Shown here: one piece after another, positions 25,408-34,114 of the stretch
Position numbering within the stretch: position 1 is the first letter of the stretch
Layout of the letters: each line of letters opens with the position of its first letter
Source: Alphaproteobacteria bacterium
Lineage (GTDB): Bacteria; Pseudomonadota; Alphaproteobacteria; CAAGCB01; CAG-977
DNA length: 64,000 nt
Direction: 5' to 3'
NCBI GenBank assembly: GCA_900768185.1
Contig: CAAGCB010000029.1
Coordinates: 209,793-273,792, forward strand
Made by a program: the position numbers and the translations under genes
The notes under the pieces: model-generated
Told to the model about the DNA's origin: nothing
The model's database searches: none
Seen by the model: only the letters and a program-made list of their open reading frames with translations

Positions 25408-26493
25408 TTGATGAAAAAACTTTTCGTATCGTTTGTTTGTTCGGCGCTGATGGCAGCGCCGTGTTTCGCAAAGGAGTCGACAATGAATGAAAAATCGTCC
25501 CTGACGGCAGAGGAAAAAGCCGTCGTTTCCGTGGCGGCGACCGCCGCGCGCGGCAATTACGGCGCGTTGGAAACCGCGCTGAACGACGGGCTGAACGCCG
25601 GCGTCCCCGTCAACACGTTCAAAGAAATTCTGGTGCAGCTGTACGCTTACAGCGGCTTTCCCGCATCGTTAAACGCTTTGGAAACACTGCGATCGGTCGT
25701 GACAAAGCGCGGCGGCAAAGACGAAACGGGGGCGGAACCGTCGCCGTTGCCCGCGGGAAAAAGCGTTGATTTCGGCACGGAAAACCAGACAAAGCTGATC
25801 GGACGCGCGGTCAAAGGCGGGGTGTTCGATTTTGCCCCCGCGATCGACGAATATTTGAAAGCGCATCTGTTCGGCGACATCTTCGCCCGTGACAACGTCG
25901 ACTGGAAAACACGCGAAATCGCCACGATCGCGATGCTGGCGCAATTACCGCACGCCGCGCCGCAACTGAAAAGCCATATCGCCATTGGCAAACACAACGG
26001 TTTGACCGATCCGCAAGTGAACGAAATTCTGAAAATCGCCGCCGTTCGCGACGAAGCCGACTTTGAAAAACAAAACACGTTCGGCAAAGGGACTTTGAAC
26101 ACCGCTTACGCCCGATATTTCATCGGCGCGTCCTATTTGAACCCGCTAACGGATCCTCAAAAAACCGCGTTGCGTGTTTCAAACGTAACGTTTGAACCGA
26201 AAACGCGCAACAACTGGCACATTCACCGCGCGACCGCGGGCGGCGGACAGATTTTAATCTGCACGACCGGCGAAGGCTGGTATCAGGAAGACGGCAAACC
26301 CGCGGTATCATTAAAACCGGGAATGGTCATCACGATTCCCGCCAACGTCAAACACTGGCACGGGGCAAAAGCGGATTCGTGGTTTTCACATATCGCAATC
26401 GAAGTGCCGGGGGAAAATCTATCCAACGAATGGCTGAACCCCGTTTCCGACGAAGAATATTTCCAACTGCATGAAAACGGCATTTCAAATTAA
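25408..26493 (+). CDS. Exported carboxymuconolactone decarboxylase-like/cupin fusion
   Basis: 361 residues. A signal peptide (MMKKLFVSFVCSALMAAPCFA) is followed by two CMD-like helical units (about residues 30-110 and 130-225) and a C-terminal cupin with WHIHRAT and KHWHGA, giving likely metal-binding His residues. The CMD units lack a CxxC pair, so an AhpD-like peroxidase role is not supported. Relatives are often induced by aldehydes or electrophiles, which fits the MerR-type promoter 32 bases upstream, but the reaction is unknown. AAAAGGAG precedes the ATG. Followed by a bidirectional terminator. Confidence 0.78.
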   Translation: MMKKLFVSFVCSALMAAPCFAKESTMNEKSSLTAEEKAVVSVAATAARGNYGALETALNDGLNAGVPVNTFKEILVQLYAYSGFPASLNALETLRSVVTKRGGKDETGAEPSPLPAGKSVDFGTENQTKLIGRAVKGGVFDFAPAIDEYLKAHLFGDIFARDNVDWKTREIATIAMLAQLPHAAPQLKSHIAIGKHNGLTDPQVNEILKIAAVRDEADFEKQNTFGKGTLNTAYARYFIGASYLNPLTDPQKTALRVSNVTFEPKTRNNWHIHRATAGGGQILICTTGEGWYQEDGKPAVSLKPGMVITIPANVKHWHGAKADSWFSHIAIEVPGENLSNEWLNPVSDEEYFQLHENGISN

Positions 26494-26499
26494 CAAAAT

Positions 26500-26526
26500 A
26501 CGGCGGGGAAATTCACACCCCGCCGT
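26500..26526. terminator. Bidirectional terminator
   Basis: ACGGCGGGG / CCCCGCCGT stem with a nine-base loop between the convergent cupin fusion and TM2 genes; A/T-rich sequence on both sides. Confidence 0.75.
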
Positions 26527-26552
26527 TTATTCGTCAACCGTCAAAAAACGGT

Positions 26553-26903
26553 TCAGACAACCGTGCCGTTGCCCGTTTTGTAACAGCCGAAAACCAGCAA
26601 AATTAAATCGTAGATGACGCCGAAACCCAGCACTCCGCCCGTCAACAGGTAAAACAGTCCGATAAACGGCGAATTGGTGTAAAAGCGGTGTATGCCGAAC
26701 AGTCCCAAAAAAATGCACAGCAAAATCGTGACAAAACGCGATTTTTTACCCGAGTCGATATCAACGACCTTTACCCGCACGATCTCGCCGTCGGCAGGGG
26801 CGGGTTCGTTCAGCAGCTTTTCTTTCGCCGCGGCGAACTCCTCCTCGGACAGAACGCCCTTTTCCTTTAATTCCGCCAGTTTTTGCAGTTTTTCAATATC
26901 CAT
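26553..26903 (-). CDS. SHOCT-TM2 domain membrane protein
   Basis: 116 residues. The N-terminus (KLAELKEKGVLSEEEFAAAKEKLL) is a SHOCT-type short helical motif, and the C-terminus is a TM2 domain with two membrane helices around FLGLFGIHRFYTN and the GGVLGFGVIYDLILL segment. Such proteins are small inner-membrane proteins of unknown function. The gene ends at a shared terminator and starts 12 bases before the Aas-like gene stop, so it probably follows that gene in one transcript. Confidence 0.85.
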   Translation of the reverse strand: MDIEKLQKLAELKEKGVLSEEEFAAAKEKLLNEPAPADGEIVRVKVVDIDSGKKSRFVTILLCIFLGLFGIHRFYTNSPFIGLFYLLTGGVLGFGVIYDLILLVFGCYKTGNGTVV

Positions 26904-26914
26904 TTTTTTCTTCC

Positions 26915-29900
26915 TTACGCCTTGACGATTTGGTCTTCGGCGATTTTTTGCGCTGTCAGATAGTCAAATTTTCCCGACCCCAAAACGGGCGGTTCTTTGA
27001 CGTAAATAAACGCAGACGGCGACCCCAGTTCGTTGAACCCCTGCGATTTGATATACGCGCGGACTTCGGACAGATCGACATCGGGTTTCGTCGTAATCAA
27101 CACCAGCCGTTCTCCTTTTTTCTCGTCGGGAACGGAAACGATGCCCTGCACCGCGTCGGGATACAGTTTTGACAAGACCTGCTCCACCGCCGTCAGCGAA
27201 ATCATTTCGCCGCCGATTTTGGCGAAGCGTTTCGCGCGCCCCTTGATAAAGATAAAGCCGTCCTTGTCGATGTCAACGATGTCGCCCGTATCGTGCCAAC
27301 CGTCTTTCGGCGGCACCAGCACGTCCGGATTATCGGCGAACATATAGCCCTGCATCACGTTGTCGCCCGACACCAGCAGACGCTTGCCGTCTTTGATTCC
27401 GGGGACGTCTTCCAATCGCGCCGCCATTTTCGGGAACAGACGCCCGACGGATCCTTCGCGAATGTACATCGGCGTGTTGATTGAAATGACGGGGCTGGTT
27501 TCGGTCGCGCCGTACCCCTCTAAAATACGGATTCCGAACTTGCGCATCCACAATTCAGCCGTGCTGGTTTTCAGCTTTTCCGCCCCGACGATCGCATAGC
27601 GCAAGGCAAAGAAATCGTACGGGTGCGCCATCGCGCCATAGCCCGCAAAAAACGTGTCCGTTCCGCACAGAACCGTCGCGTTGACCTCGTACACCAATTC
27701 GGGAACGATGCGGTAATGCAGAGGCGACGGATAAAAGAACGTGCGCACGCCCGTCAAAATCATCAGCAACGTGCCGACCCCCAGCCCGAACGCGTGGAAC
27801 ATCGGCAAAGCGTTGAACGACACATCGGCGGAAGTCAGAGCGATGACGCTCAGCGCCTGATAGCGGTTGGCTTGGAAATTCCGGTGGGACAGCAGGACGG
27901 CTTTGGGCATGCCCTCGGATCCCGACGTGAACATGATCGCGGCGGTGTGGTCGGCGCCGTTTTTCGGCTTGCGCGACCGGACGCAGTCAATCACGCCCTT
28001 AAGCTTGTCGGCGGTCTGAATGTCCGCGCCCAAATCTTCCAGAAAAACGACGTTGATCCCGTTTTCGCGCAAGGCGGATTCCAGTTTTTCCAAATGCGCG
28101 TTTTCAATGAATTTTTTGGACGTCAGAACGGTTTTCAACCGCACCGTTTTGACACAGGACACCACCTGCGCCACGCCGGTTGAAAAATTCAGCATCGCGG
28201 GAACTTTATCAACGCTTTGCAATGCGAAAAACGTCACGACGTTCGCCAACACGTTCGGCATCAAAACGCCGATCCGTTCCTCGTCGGGGAAACGCCGTTC
28301 CATGACGCGCCCCAGAACGTAGCTTTTTAAAATCAGCGTTTTGTATTTCATCGGCTTGCGGCTGACATCTTCGGCGATAATATGGTTTTTACCGTTGATT
28401 TTCGCCGCGTTCAGCAGGGAAACAAACAGGTTTTCATTGATTTTCGACGATTCGTACAGCATTTCGACCATCATGTCGTACAGCTGATTCGACACTTCGT
28501 GCGACCGCTGGCGTCCCGTCCACGACGGATCGATATCGAATTTTTTAGGCGGCAGAATATTCATCGAAATCTTGGGGAAATACTGCGTGCGGACTTTGTT
28601 TTTCAGCAGCGACAGCTTGGAATACTGCGCCCCGTTGATACGGATCGGCAAAATATTCGCGTTTGCCTTTTCCGCGACCAGTCCCGCGCCTTCGTAAATT
28701 TTCATCAGCGCGCCCGTCACGCTGACGCGACGTTCGGGAAAGATCATGACCTTTTTGTTTTTCTTGATCAAGTCGACCAAAGCGCGCAAAGACAGCGGAT
28801 TATTCAAATCCAGCGGATAAACGTCGACCATCAATCCGAAAAACCGCGCAAACCACTTGTTTTCCCATTCGGGTTTGATGACGAACGTGATTTTTTCCGG
28901 CATAAAAGCCGCGATCAACAGTCCGTCCAACAAAGACGCGTGATTGGCGATAATCAAAACGCGTTTGCCAGCCGCCTGAAAATTAGGCAGCCCCTTGACC
29001 GTGACGCGGTAGAAAAACTCCAGAACGGTTTGCGCGATCGAACGCACCAAAGCCGCGGGCAAAATCGAACAGTTGTAGACCGACACGAACAGGCAAGCGA
29101 CGCCCGCGAACAAAAACAAAGCCGCCGTGCCGAACCCCATCGCCCCCAGCGTGATGAAGACCAGCGCCGCCACGGCGATGCCGACCGCGTTAATCAGGTT
29201 GTTCGCGGCGAACACGGTCGCGCGATTGGCGGCGGAAGCCCTGAACCGGATCAACGCGGTCAGGGGAACGACGTACATGCCGCTGAAAAACGCCAGCGCG
29301 AACCAGAACAGCGTGAACAGAACGGCGCGCAGACGCAGGATAAAATCGAAAAACCCGACGGGTTCGGTCGGCGTCGCGTATCCGACGGTCAGAAAATACA
29401 GCATTGCGAAACAAACCGCCATGCCGATGGTGCTGATGGGAACAAACGTCGTGTGCGCCACGCCTTTCAACAGTTTGTGACAGTACGCCGCCCCCGCCCC
29501 GACGCCCGCCGCATACGTCGCCAGCAGAAAAGCGGTCGTGAAATCGTCGGCGTTGAAGACTTTTCCCGTCATGGGATAAATTTGCATCATCACCAGCAAA
29601 CCGATCGACCAGAACCACGTCGCCCCCAGAATACTGCGGAAAATCAGCGGATACTTGCGTACTGTGCGCAAAGTTTTCCAGATGCCTTTCAGCATGTCGC
29701 GCGGCGTGTTGCGGGGGGCGTTTTTCTTTTCTCCGCCGTCATTTTCGACCGCGCGCGTCGCCAGAAAACCGATTAAAGCAAACGCGATCAAAACGCCCGC
29801 CGCCAACCGCACGGGCAACAGGGTGCCGATCATCAACGCCAAACCGATGCTGAAATACGTCGTCTTTTCAATATAGGCGTCGCCCGCGCTCAGATCGCTG

Positions 29901-30280
29901 TCCTCCAGCTGTTCGGGCTGGAAAGCGTAGCGCATGGGACCGAAAAACGCGGACAATGTTCCGAAAGCGAACGGCAACAGAATCAGCAGTCCGATGTTCT
30001 TTGTCAGCAAAACGCCGCCCGCCAGCAGCATCATCGCCAAATCCGTCAGCTTCAGCGAACGCGTGACTTTGACGCGGTTGTATTTTTTCGCCAACTGCCC
30101 CGCGCGCGCGGAAAACAGGAAAAACGGCAAAATCAGCAATCCCGCGACGATATTCGACGGATCGTCCGTCTGCTGGGTGATGCGCACGGCGATCAACGTC
30201 AGCAACGTCGTTTTGAACAGATTGTCGTTCAAAGACTTGAACAGACGGGGCAAAACCGTTTTGATTTTCGGCAAAGACAT
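26915..30280 (-). CDS. aas: LplT-Aas fusion: lysophospholipid transporter, acyltransferase and acyl-ACP synthetase
   Basis: 1121 residues in three parts: an MFS transporter of about 12 helices (1-400), a PlsC-like acyltransferase (about 420-640) with NHASLLDG (the HX4D motif) and FPERRVS, and an AMP-forming acyl ligase (about 650-1121) with FTSGSEGMPKAV and EGYGATETSPV. The fusion flips lysophosphatidylethanolamine inward, activates a fatty acid on ACP and reacylates the lysolipid. The ATG at 30280 is chosen since TAGGAG precedes it by seven bases; an ATG 39 bases upstream has none. The TM2 gene follows closely. Confidence 0.92.
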   Translation of the reverse strand: MSLPKIKTVLPRLFKSLNDNLFKTTLLTLIAVRITQQTDDPSNIVAGLLILPFFLFSARAGQLAKKYNRVKVTRSLKLTDLAMMLLAGGVLLTKNIGLLILLPFAFGTLSAFFGPMRYAFQPEQLEDSDLSAGDAYIEKTTYFSIGLALMIGTLLPVRLAAGVLIAFALIGFLATRAVENDGGEKKNAPRNTPRDMLKGIWKTLRTVRKYPLIFRSILGATWFWSIGLLVMMQIYPMTGKVFNADDFTTAFLLATYAAGVGAGAAYCHKLLKGVAHTTFVPISTIGMAVCFAMLYFLTVGYATPTEPVGFFDFILRLRAVLFTLFWFALAFFSGMYVVPLTALIRFRASAANRATVFAANNLINAVGIAVAALVFITLGAMGFGTAALFLFAGVACLFVSVYNCSILPAALVRSIAQTVLEFFYRVTVKGLPNFQAAGKRVLIIANHASLLDGLLIAAFMPEKITFVIKPEWENKWFARFFGLMVDVYPLDLNNPLSLRALVDLIKKNKKVMIFPERRVSVTGALMKIYEGAGLVAEKANANILPIRINGAQYSKLSLLKNKVRTQYFPKISMNILPPKKFDIDPSWTGRQRSHEVSNQLYDMMVEMLYESSKINENLFVSLLNAAKINGKNHIIAEDVSRKPMKYKTLILKSYVLGRVMERRFPDEERIGVLMPNVLANVVTFFALQSVDKVPAMLNFSTGVAQVVSCVKTVRLKTVLTSKKFIENAHLEKLESALRENGINVVFLEDLGADIQTADKLKGVIDCVRSRKPKNGADHTAAIMFTSGSEGMPKAVLLSHRNFQANRYQALSVIALTSADVSFNALPMFHAFGLGVGTLLMILTGVRTFFYPSPLHYRIVPELVYEVNATVLCGTDTFFAGYGAMAHPYDFFALRYAIVGAEKLKTSTAELWMRKFGIRILEGYGATETSPVISINTPMYIREGSVGRLFPKMAARLEDVPGIKDGKRLLVSGDNVMQGYMFADNPDVLVPPKDGWHDTGDIVDIDKDGFIFIKGRAKRFAKIGGEMISLTAVEQVLSKLYPDAVQGIVSVPDEKKGERLVLITTKPDVDLSEVRAYIKSQGFNELGSPSAFIYVKEPPVLGSGKFDYLTAQKIAEDQIVKA

Positions 30281-30346
30281 GAAAAAACTCCTAAATCCTA
30301 AAAGGGACGTTTCGGACAATGTAGCGATTTCGGACGGCGGCGTCTA

Positions 30347-30384
30347 TAAAAAAGCTCCCCGTCAGTAAAAGCGGGGAGTTTTCG
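30347..30384 (-). terminator. ctrA terminator
   Basis: On the minus strand ACTCCCCG / CGGGGAGC stem followed by TTTTTTATAG, directly after the ctrA stop codon. Confidence 0.85.
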
Positions 30385-30385
30385 G

Positions 30386-31072
30386 CTATTCTTCCTTTTT
30401 GGGTTCGCGCAGAACGTACCCGCGCCCCCACACGGTTTCGATATAATTTTCGCCGCCCGTGGCTTCGGCGATTTTTTTGCGCAGTTTGCAAATGAACACG
30501 TCAATGATTTTCAGTTCGGGTTCATCCATGCCGTTGTACAGATGGTTCAGGAACTGCTCTTTGCTCAGCGTCGTCCCCTTTGACAGCGACAGGCGTTCCA
30601 GAATGCCGTATTCGCGTCCGGTCAGATGCAGGGGCTTGCCGTTGACCAATGCCGTGCGCGTATCCAGATTGACCTCGATCGCGCCCGTGCGGATCACGGA
30701 TTCCGAATGCCCGCGCGACCGGCGCACCAGCGCGCGGATACGGGCGACCAATTCGGCTTTGTCGAACGGCTTTGTCAGATAATCGTCCGCCCCCGTCGAC
30801 AACCCCTTGACCTTTTTATCGGCGCCGGACAATCCCGACAGAATCAAAACGGGGGTCGTGATTTTCGACGCCCGCAAACGCTTCAAGACCTCGTACCCGT
30901 CCATATCGGGCAGAACCAAGTCCAAAATAATGATGTCGTAATCGTACAGCCTGCCGATTTCCAAACCTTCCTCGCCCAGAACGGTCGGATCGACGACCAT
31001 TCCCTCTTTGTGCAGGACGGCTTCGATCGTTTGGGACATCGCCTTATCATCTTCGACCAACAAAACGCGCAT
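30386..31072 (-). CDS. ctrA: Cell cycle response regulator CtrA
   Basis: 228 residues. The receiver domain has Asp51 (IIILDLVLPDMDG) with the acidic pair at residues 8-9 and Lys in TKPFDK. The OmpR-type DNA-binding domain carries the block MDEPELKIIDVFICKLRKK, which is diagnostic for CtrA. It receives phosphate through CckA-ChpT and controls division, flagellar and, in many species, replication genes. The start MRVLLVED at 31072 follows AAAAAGGA; the longer frame enters the promoter. The C-terminus ends EPKKEE, lacking the Ala-Ala tail that marks Caulobacter CtrA for ClpXP. Divergent from fliI. Confidence 0.97.
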   Translation of the reverse strand: MRVLLVEDDKAMSQTIEAVLHKEGMVVDPTVLGEEGLEIGRLYDYDIIILDLVLPDMDGYEVLKRLRASKITTPVLILSGLSGADKKVKGLSTGADDYLTKPFDKAELVARIRALVRRSRGHSESVIRTGAIEVNLDTRTALVNGKPLHLTGREYGILERLSLSKGTTLSKEQFLNHLYNGMDEPELKIIDVFICKLRKKIAEATGGENYIETVWGRGYVLREPKKEE

Positions 31073-31098
31073 CGGATATTCCTTTTTCAGGCAAATTG

Positions 31099-31113
31099 GT
31101 AATAACTTATTAA
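31099..31113 (-). promoter_or_regulatory. Candidate CtrA box upstream of ctrA
   Basis: Minus strand TTAA-N7-TTAC, one mismatch from the TTAA-N7-TTAA CtrA consensus, about 30 bases before the ctrA start. It could mediate autoregulation and affect divergent fliI. Confidence 0.45.
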
Positions 31114-31255
31114 CTTTATGTTTTATGAATCCCAGATGCAAGCCCCTATTTTCTCAAAAACGATTTTTTTCCTCTTTCGTCATTTTTTGGTGGATAAAAG
31201 GCGACAAAATACCGATAACAGGCTATATTGTTTAAAAAGACTGACGGGAAGCCCT

Positions 31256-32614
31256 ATGGACGGATATTTGAAAAACCTGATTGACGACGTGAACGCCCTG
31301 CCCGCGCACCGATGTTTCGGATCGGTCAGCGCGATCAAAGGCATGCTGGTCGAACTGTCGGGCATTCACGCCGATTTATCCGTCGGCGATCGTTGCGAAA
31401 TCCACGCCCGCGGCGGCAAAAAGGTCGTGTGCGAAGTCGTCGGCTTCAACGGCGGCAAAGTGCTGGCGATGCCCTTTACGACACTGGACGGCGTCGGTCC
31501 CGGAAACGCCGTCGACGTGTGCGACGCTTTGCCCGTGCTGTACCCCGACGTTTCGTGGCTGGGACGCGTCATCAACGCGATGGGCGATCCCGTCGACGGC
31601 AAAGGTCCTTTGATCAAAGGCAACGTCCCTTGTCCGATCCACAACGCCCCGCCGCCCGCCAATTCGCGCCAGCGCGTCGCGGGCAAAGCGGATTTGGGCG
31701 TTCGGGCGATCAACACGTTTCTGACCGTGTGCAAGGGACAGCGTATGGGCATTTTCGCGGGATCGGGCGTCGGCAAATCGTCGCTGATGGCGATGATGGC
31801 GCGCCACACCCGATTGGACGTGACGGTTCTGGGATTGATCGGCGAACGCGGACGCGAAGCGCGCGAGTTCATCGAGGACGATTTGGGCGAAGAAGGCATG
31901 AAGCGCAGCGTCGTCGTCGTGGCGACATCGGACGAAAGTCCGTTGATGCGCCGTCAAGCCGCCTATGTCGCGATGACGGTCGCCGAATATTTCCGTAATT
32001 TGAAAAACAACGTGCTGTGCATGATGGACAGCATCACCCGTTTTGCCATGGCGCAGCGCGAAATCAGCCTGTCCGCGGGGGAACCGCCCGCGACAAAGGG
32101 CTACACGCCATCGGTTTTCGCCGAATTGCCCAAACTGTTGGAACGCGCGGGTCCCGGTCAGACCGGAGCGGGATCGATCACGGGACTGTTCACGGTTTTG
32201 GTGGACGGCGACGACCATAACGAGCCGATCGCGGACGCCGTGCGCGGGATTTTGGACGGACACATCGTGCTGGAACGCGCGATCGCCGAACGCAACCGCT
32301 ATCCCGCCGTGAACCTGTTGCGCAGCATTTCGCGTACGATGCCGGGGTGCAACTCTGACGAAGAAAACGCTTTGGTCAATCGGGCGCGCACGCTGATTTC
32401 CACCTATGAAAACATGGCGGAGCTGATTCGGCTCGGCGCGTACAAGCGCGGATCAAACGCGCAGGTGGACGAGGCTATTTTCTATTACGACAAACTGGAA
32501 GCGTTCATTTCCCAGCGCAAAAGGGACAAAGTCGACTTTGCGACGGGATACCGCGAATTAGCCGAAATTCTGGCGCAAAAGCCCGACGCGAAGCAGCGTC
32601 AAGCCGCGGGATAA
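31256..32614 (+). CDS. fliI: Flagellar export ATPase FliI
   Basis: 452 residues of the F1-beta-like type III secretion ATPase family: Walker A FAGSGVGKSS, VLGLIGERGREAREF, Walker B VLCMMDSITRFAMAQREISL and ETASP-like GEPPATKGYTPSVF. It energises export of flagellar subunits at the base of the hook-basal body. The ATG at 31256 gives the usual N-terminus; the open frame upstream is intergenic DNA shared with the ctrA promoter. fliJ follows eight bases after the stop. Confidence 0.96.
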   Translation: MDGYLKNLIDDVNALPAHRCFGSVSAIKGMLVELSGIHADLSVGDRCEIHARGGKKVVCEVVGFNGGKVLAMPFTTLDGVGPGNAVDVCDALPVLYPDVSWLGRVINAMGDPVDGKGPLIKGNVPCPIHNAPPPANSRQRVAGKADLGVRAINTFLTVCKGQRMGIFAGSGVGKSSLMAMMARHTRLDVTVLGLIGERGREAREFIEDDLGEEGMKRSVVVVATSDESPLMRRQAAYVAMTVAEYFRNLKNNVLCMMDSITRFAMAQREISLSAGEPPATKGYTPSVFAELPKLLERAGPGQTGAGSITGLFTVLVDGDDHNEPIADAVRGILDGHIVLERAIAERNRYPAVNLLRSISRTMPGCNSDEENALVNRARTLISTYENMAELIRLGAYKRGSNAQVDEAIFYYDKLEAFISQRKRDKVDFATGYRELAEILAQKPDAKQRQAAG

Positions 32615-32622
32615 TCCGTTAA

Positions 32623-33117
32623 ATGGCAAAAAACGAACTGAAAACGCTGATCCGCGTGCATAAATTCGAACTGGACGAGCGTCAAAGAAAACTGGGAAAC
32701 CTGTTACGATTCGAACAGTCTTTGGAAAACCGCAAAATCCTGCTGGCGGAACGGTTCAAGCAAGAAGAAGCCGCCGCGAACGAAAACCCCGTCGCCGCAC
32801 TGACGTTCGGCGCCTATGTCGATTGGCACATCGACGAAAATCGACGCGTCGACCGCGCCTTGGAAGACACCAGACAGGAAATTCTGGACATGCGCGAAGA
32901 AATCCGCGCCACGTATCAAGAACTGAAAACGCTTGAAATCACGCAAGAAAACCGTGATCGGCGCGAGGAAGAGGAGGAGGAACGTAAAAACAGCGCCGTT
33001 CTGGACGAAATCGGATTGACCCTTTACCGCCGCAACAAACGGGAGGAAGCGGAAAACGACGCGAAAGACGAAGAAAAAGAACGGGAAACCTCCGATTTGC
33101 AGAAAGCTTGCGATTGA
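32623..33117 (+). CDS. fliJ: Flagellar export chaperone FliJ-like coiled-coil protein
   Basis: 164 residues, almost wholly alpha-helical and charged, with long heptad-like stretches (ELDERQRKLGNLLRFEQSLE; EEIRATYQELKTLEI). FliJ is poorly conserved, so the call rests on length, coiled-coil pattern and position right after fliI. The C-terminus is a very acidic/basic tail. FliJ stimulates FliI hexamer formation and recycles export chaperones. Confidence 0.8.
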   Translation: MAKNELKTLIRVHKFELDERQRKLGNLLRFEQSLENRKILLAERFKQEEAAANENPVAALTFGAYVDWHIDENRRVDRALEDTRQEILDMREEIRATYQELKTLEITQENRDRREEEEEERKNSAVLDEIGLTLYRRNKREEAENDAKDEEKERETSDLQKACD

Positions 33118-33169
33118 CGCGTCAAACGGCGAACAAAAAAAATCTAAAAACACGCCCTTTTTAAATTAA

Positions 33170-33192
33170 AAGACGCGTCGAAAGGACGTCTT
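33170..33192 (-). terminator. Possible terminator for the 111-residue minus-strand ORF
   Basis: AAGACG / CGTCTT stem that on the minus strand is followed by TTAATTTAAAAA. Weak, but placed correctly after the ORF ending at 33235. Confidence 0.4.
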
Positions 33193-33234
33193 GGCGTTCA
33201 GCCGCACGGATTTCGGCGAAAATCGCCATAAATC

Positions 33235-33570
33235 TTAAAGCTCTTGACGGGCGACGGCGGCGCCATATCCGTTCGCTTTGCGCAAACGACTCATCACGTC
33301 GTTGACTTTCACCCCGCCGCGCGCCATTAAATTTGAAGAGCGTTCAGCGTCGGGAACGAAATAGTAATCGCCCGCCGTTGGCTGTCCGGTCAAGGGTTCA
33401 TAGCCCTGCCGTTCGGTCGGAACGCTTTTTTGCGAACGGAACGGTTCGTCGAACACGGGTGTAGACTCTTGTCCCCCGGACACCTGCTTTGTCTGTTTCT
33501 GAAAATCCAGTTTTTGGAATCCGTTGCCCGCGACGATTTGTTCGACCGCTACCCGCCCGCACGGATTCAC
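33235..33570 (-). CDS. Hypothetical protein, possibly 5'-truncated
   Basis: 111 residues from a GTG; the frame continues 14 codons further upstream with no ATG. The sequence (VAVEQIVAGNGFQKLDFQ near the start, NDVMSRLRKANGYGAAVARQEL at the end) resembles nothing I can name. No Shine-Dalgarno sequence supports any start, and remnants of mobile-element genes lie immediately upstream, so it may be the remaining 3' part of a longer gene. A weak hairpin follows the stop. Confidence 0.45.
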   Translation of the reverse strand: MNPCGRVAVEQIVAGNGFQKLDFQKQTKQVSGGQESTPVFDEPFRSQKSVPTERQGYEPLTGQPTAGDYYFVPDAERSSNLMARGGVKVNDVMSRLRKANGYGAAVARQEL

Positions 33571-33611
33571 GTCTGCCGCAAACGCATAAAATGCGCGAAA
33601 AACGGCGATTT

Positions 33612-33701
33612 TCAGCTGTCAAATCGTCGCCGAGCTGCTATGCGTGGTTCGTCTGGCAAAAAGGATTTCACGACGGCAAAACAATCATCGACAGGATTTA
33701 A
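33612..33701 (+). pseudogene. C-terminal remnant of a phage/methylase-type protein
   Basis: The frame ending at 33701 reads CYAWFVWQKGFHDGKTIIDRI, strikingly like the (A/H)WFVWEKG...I tail found at the end of phage- and plasmid-borne adenine methyltransferase-like proteins. Nothing upstream continues the match, so only the tail survives. Two stacked inverted repeats follow. The assignment is from memory of the motif and is tentative. Confidence 0.4.
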
Positions 33702-33751
33702 AATTTTGGGCGAAATGCCGCAGGCATTGGGCGCGGCGCGGGCAAAATTTT
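33700..33751. repeat. Long imperfect inverted repeat
   Basis: AAAATTTT at both ends (33700-33707, 33744-33751) enclosing a perfect AATGCC-GCA-GGCATT hairpin. Could be a REP-like element or the decayed end of a mobile unit. Confidence 0.45.
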
Positions 33752-33752
33752 C

Positions 33753-33783
33753 AAGGCGGGGAGCCTCCCCGCCTTATTTTATT
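33753..33783 (+). terminator. Terminator in the accessory patch
   Basis: AAGGCGGGGA / TCCCCGCCTT perfect stem (33753-33775) followed by ATTTTATT. It overlaps the end of the ArdC-like fragment on the other strand. Confidence 0.7.
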
Positions 33784-34114
33784 CTTCGACTTTTCCAACG
33801 TTTTGCGCGTCGATAAGATAATCGGCGGCTTTTTGCGCCATTGAACAGGCGGAAACAATCTTTTTCGGGTCGTCGTGAACGACTTTCAGCCAAGATTTCA
33901 AATAAGCCAAGTTGTTTTTGGAAAAAGCGTAGTCGTACCCGATATGACTGCAAACCATTCCCGCGCCGATGTCGGCGATCAGTTCCTCAAAGGCGTAGGA
34001 TTCATTTCCGAAACGTCCTTTCATATCGCGATTTAAGCGGTGTTTGTGTCCGGTCGCGTGGATCGTTTCGTGCGCCAAAGTCGAAACGAAGCCCGTTTCC
34101 GAATGACTTTTCAA
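33779..34114 (-). pseudogene. ArdC-like antirestriction/zincin protein, C-terminal fragment
   Basis: About 110 residues with the zinc-metalloprotease motif HETIHATGHKHRLNRD and a downstream Glu (SYAFEELIADIGA), typical of the C-terminal domain of ArdC/TraC-type proteins of conjugative elements. The N-terminal ssDNA-binding part is missing: the frame meets a stop about 19 codons upstream, right within a hairpin, and the only start is a TTG without ribosome site. The catalytic motif is intact, but as a whole this is a remnant of a plasmid or integrative element. Confidence 0.7.

Noticed and set aside
28382..29776. 464-codon plus-strand open frame inside the LplT-Aas gene
   Set aside because: Antisense shadow; low-complexity Arg/Gln/His composition and no ribosome site.
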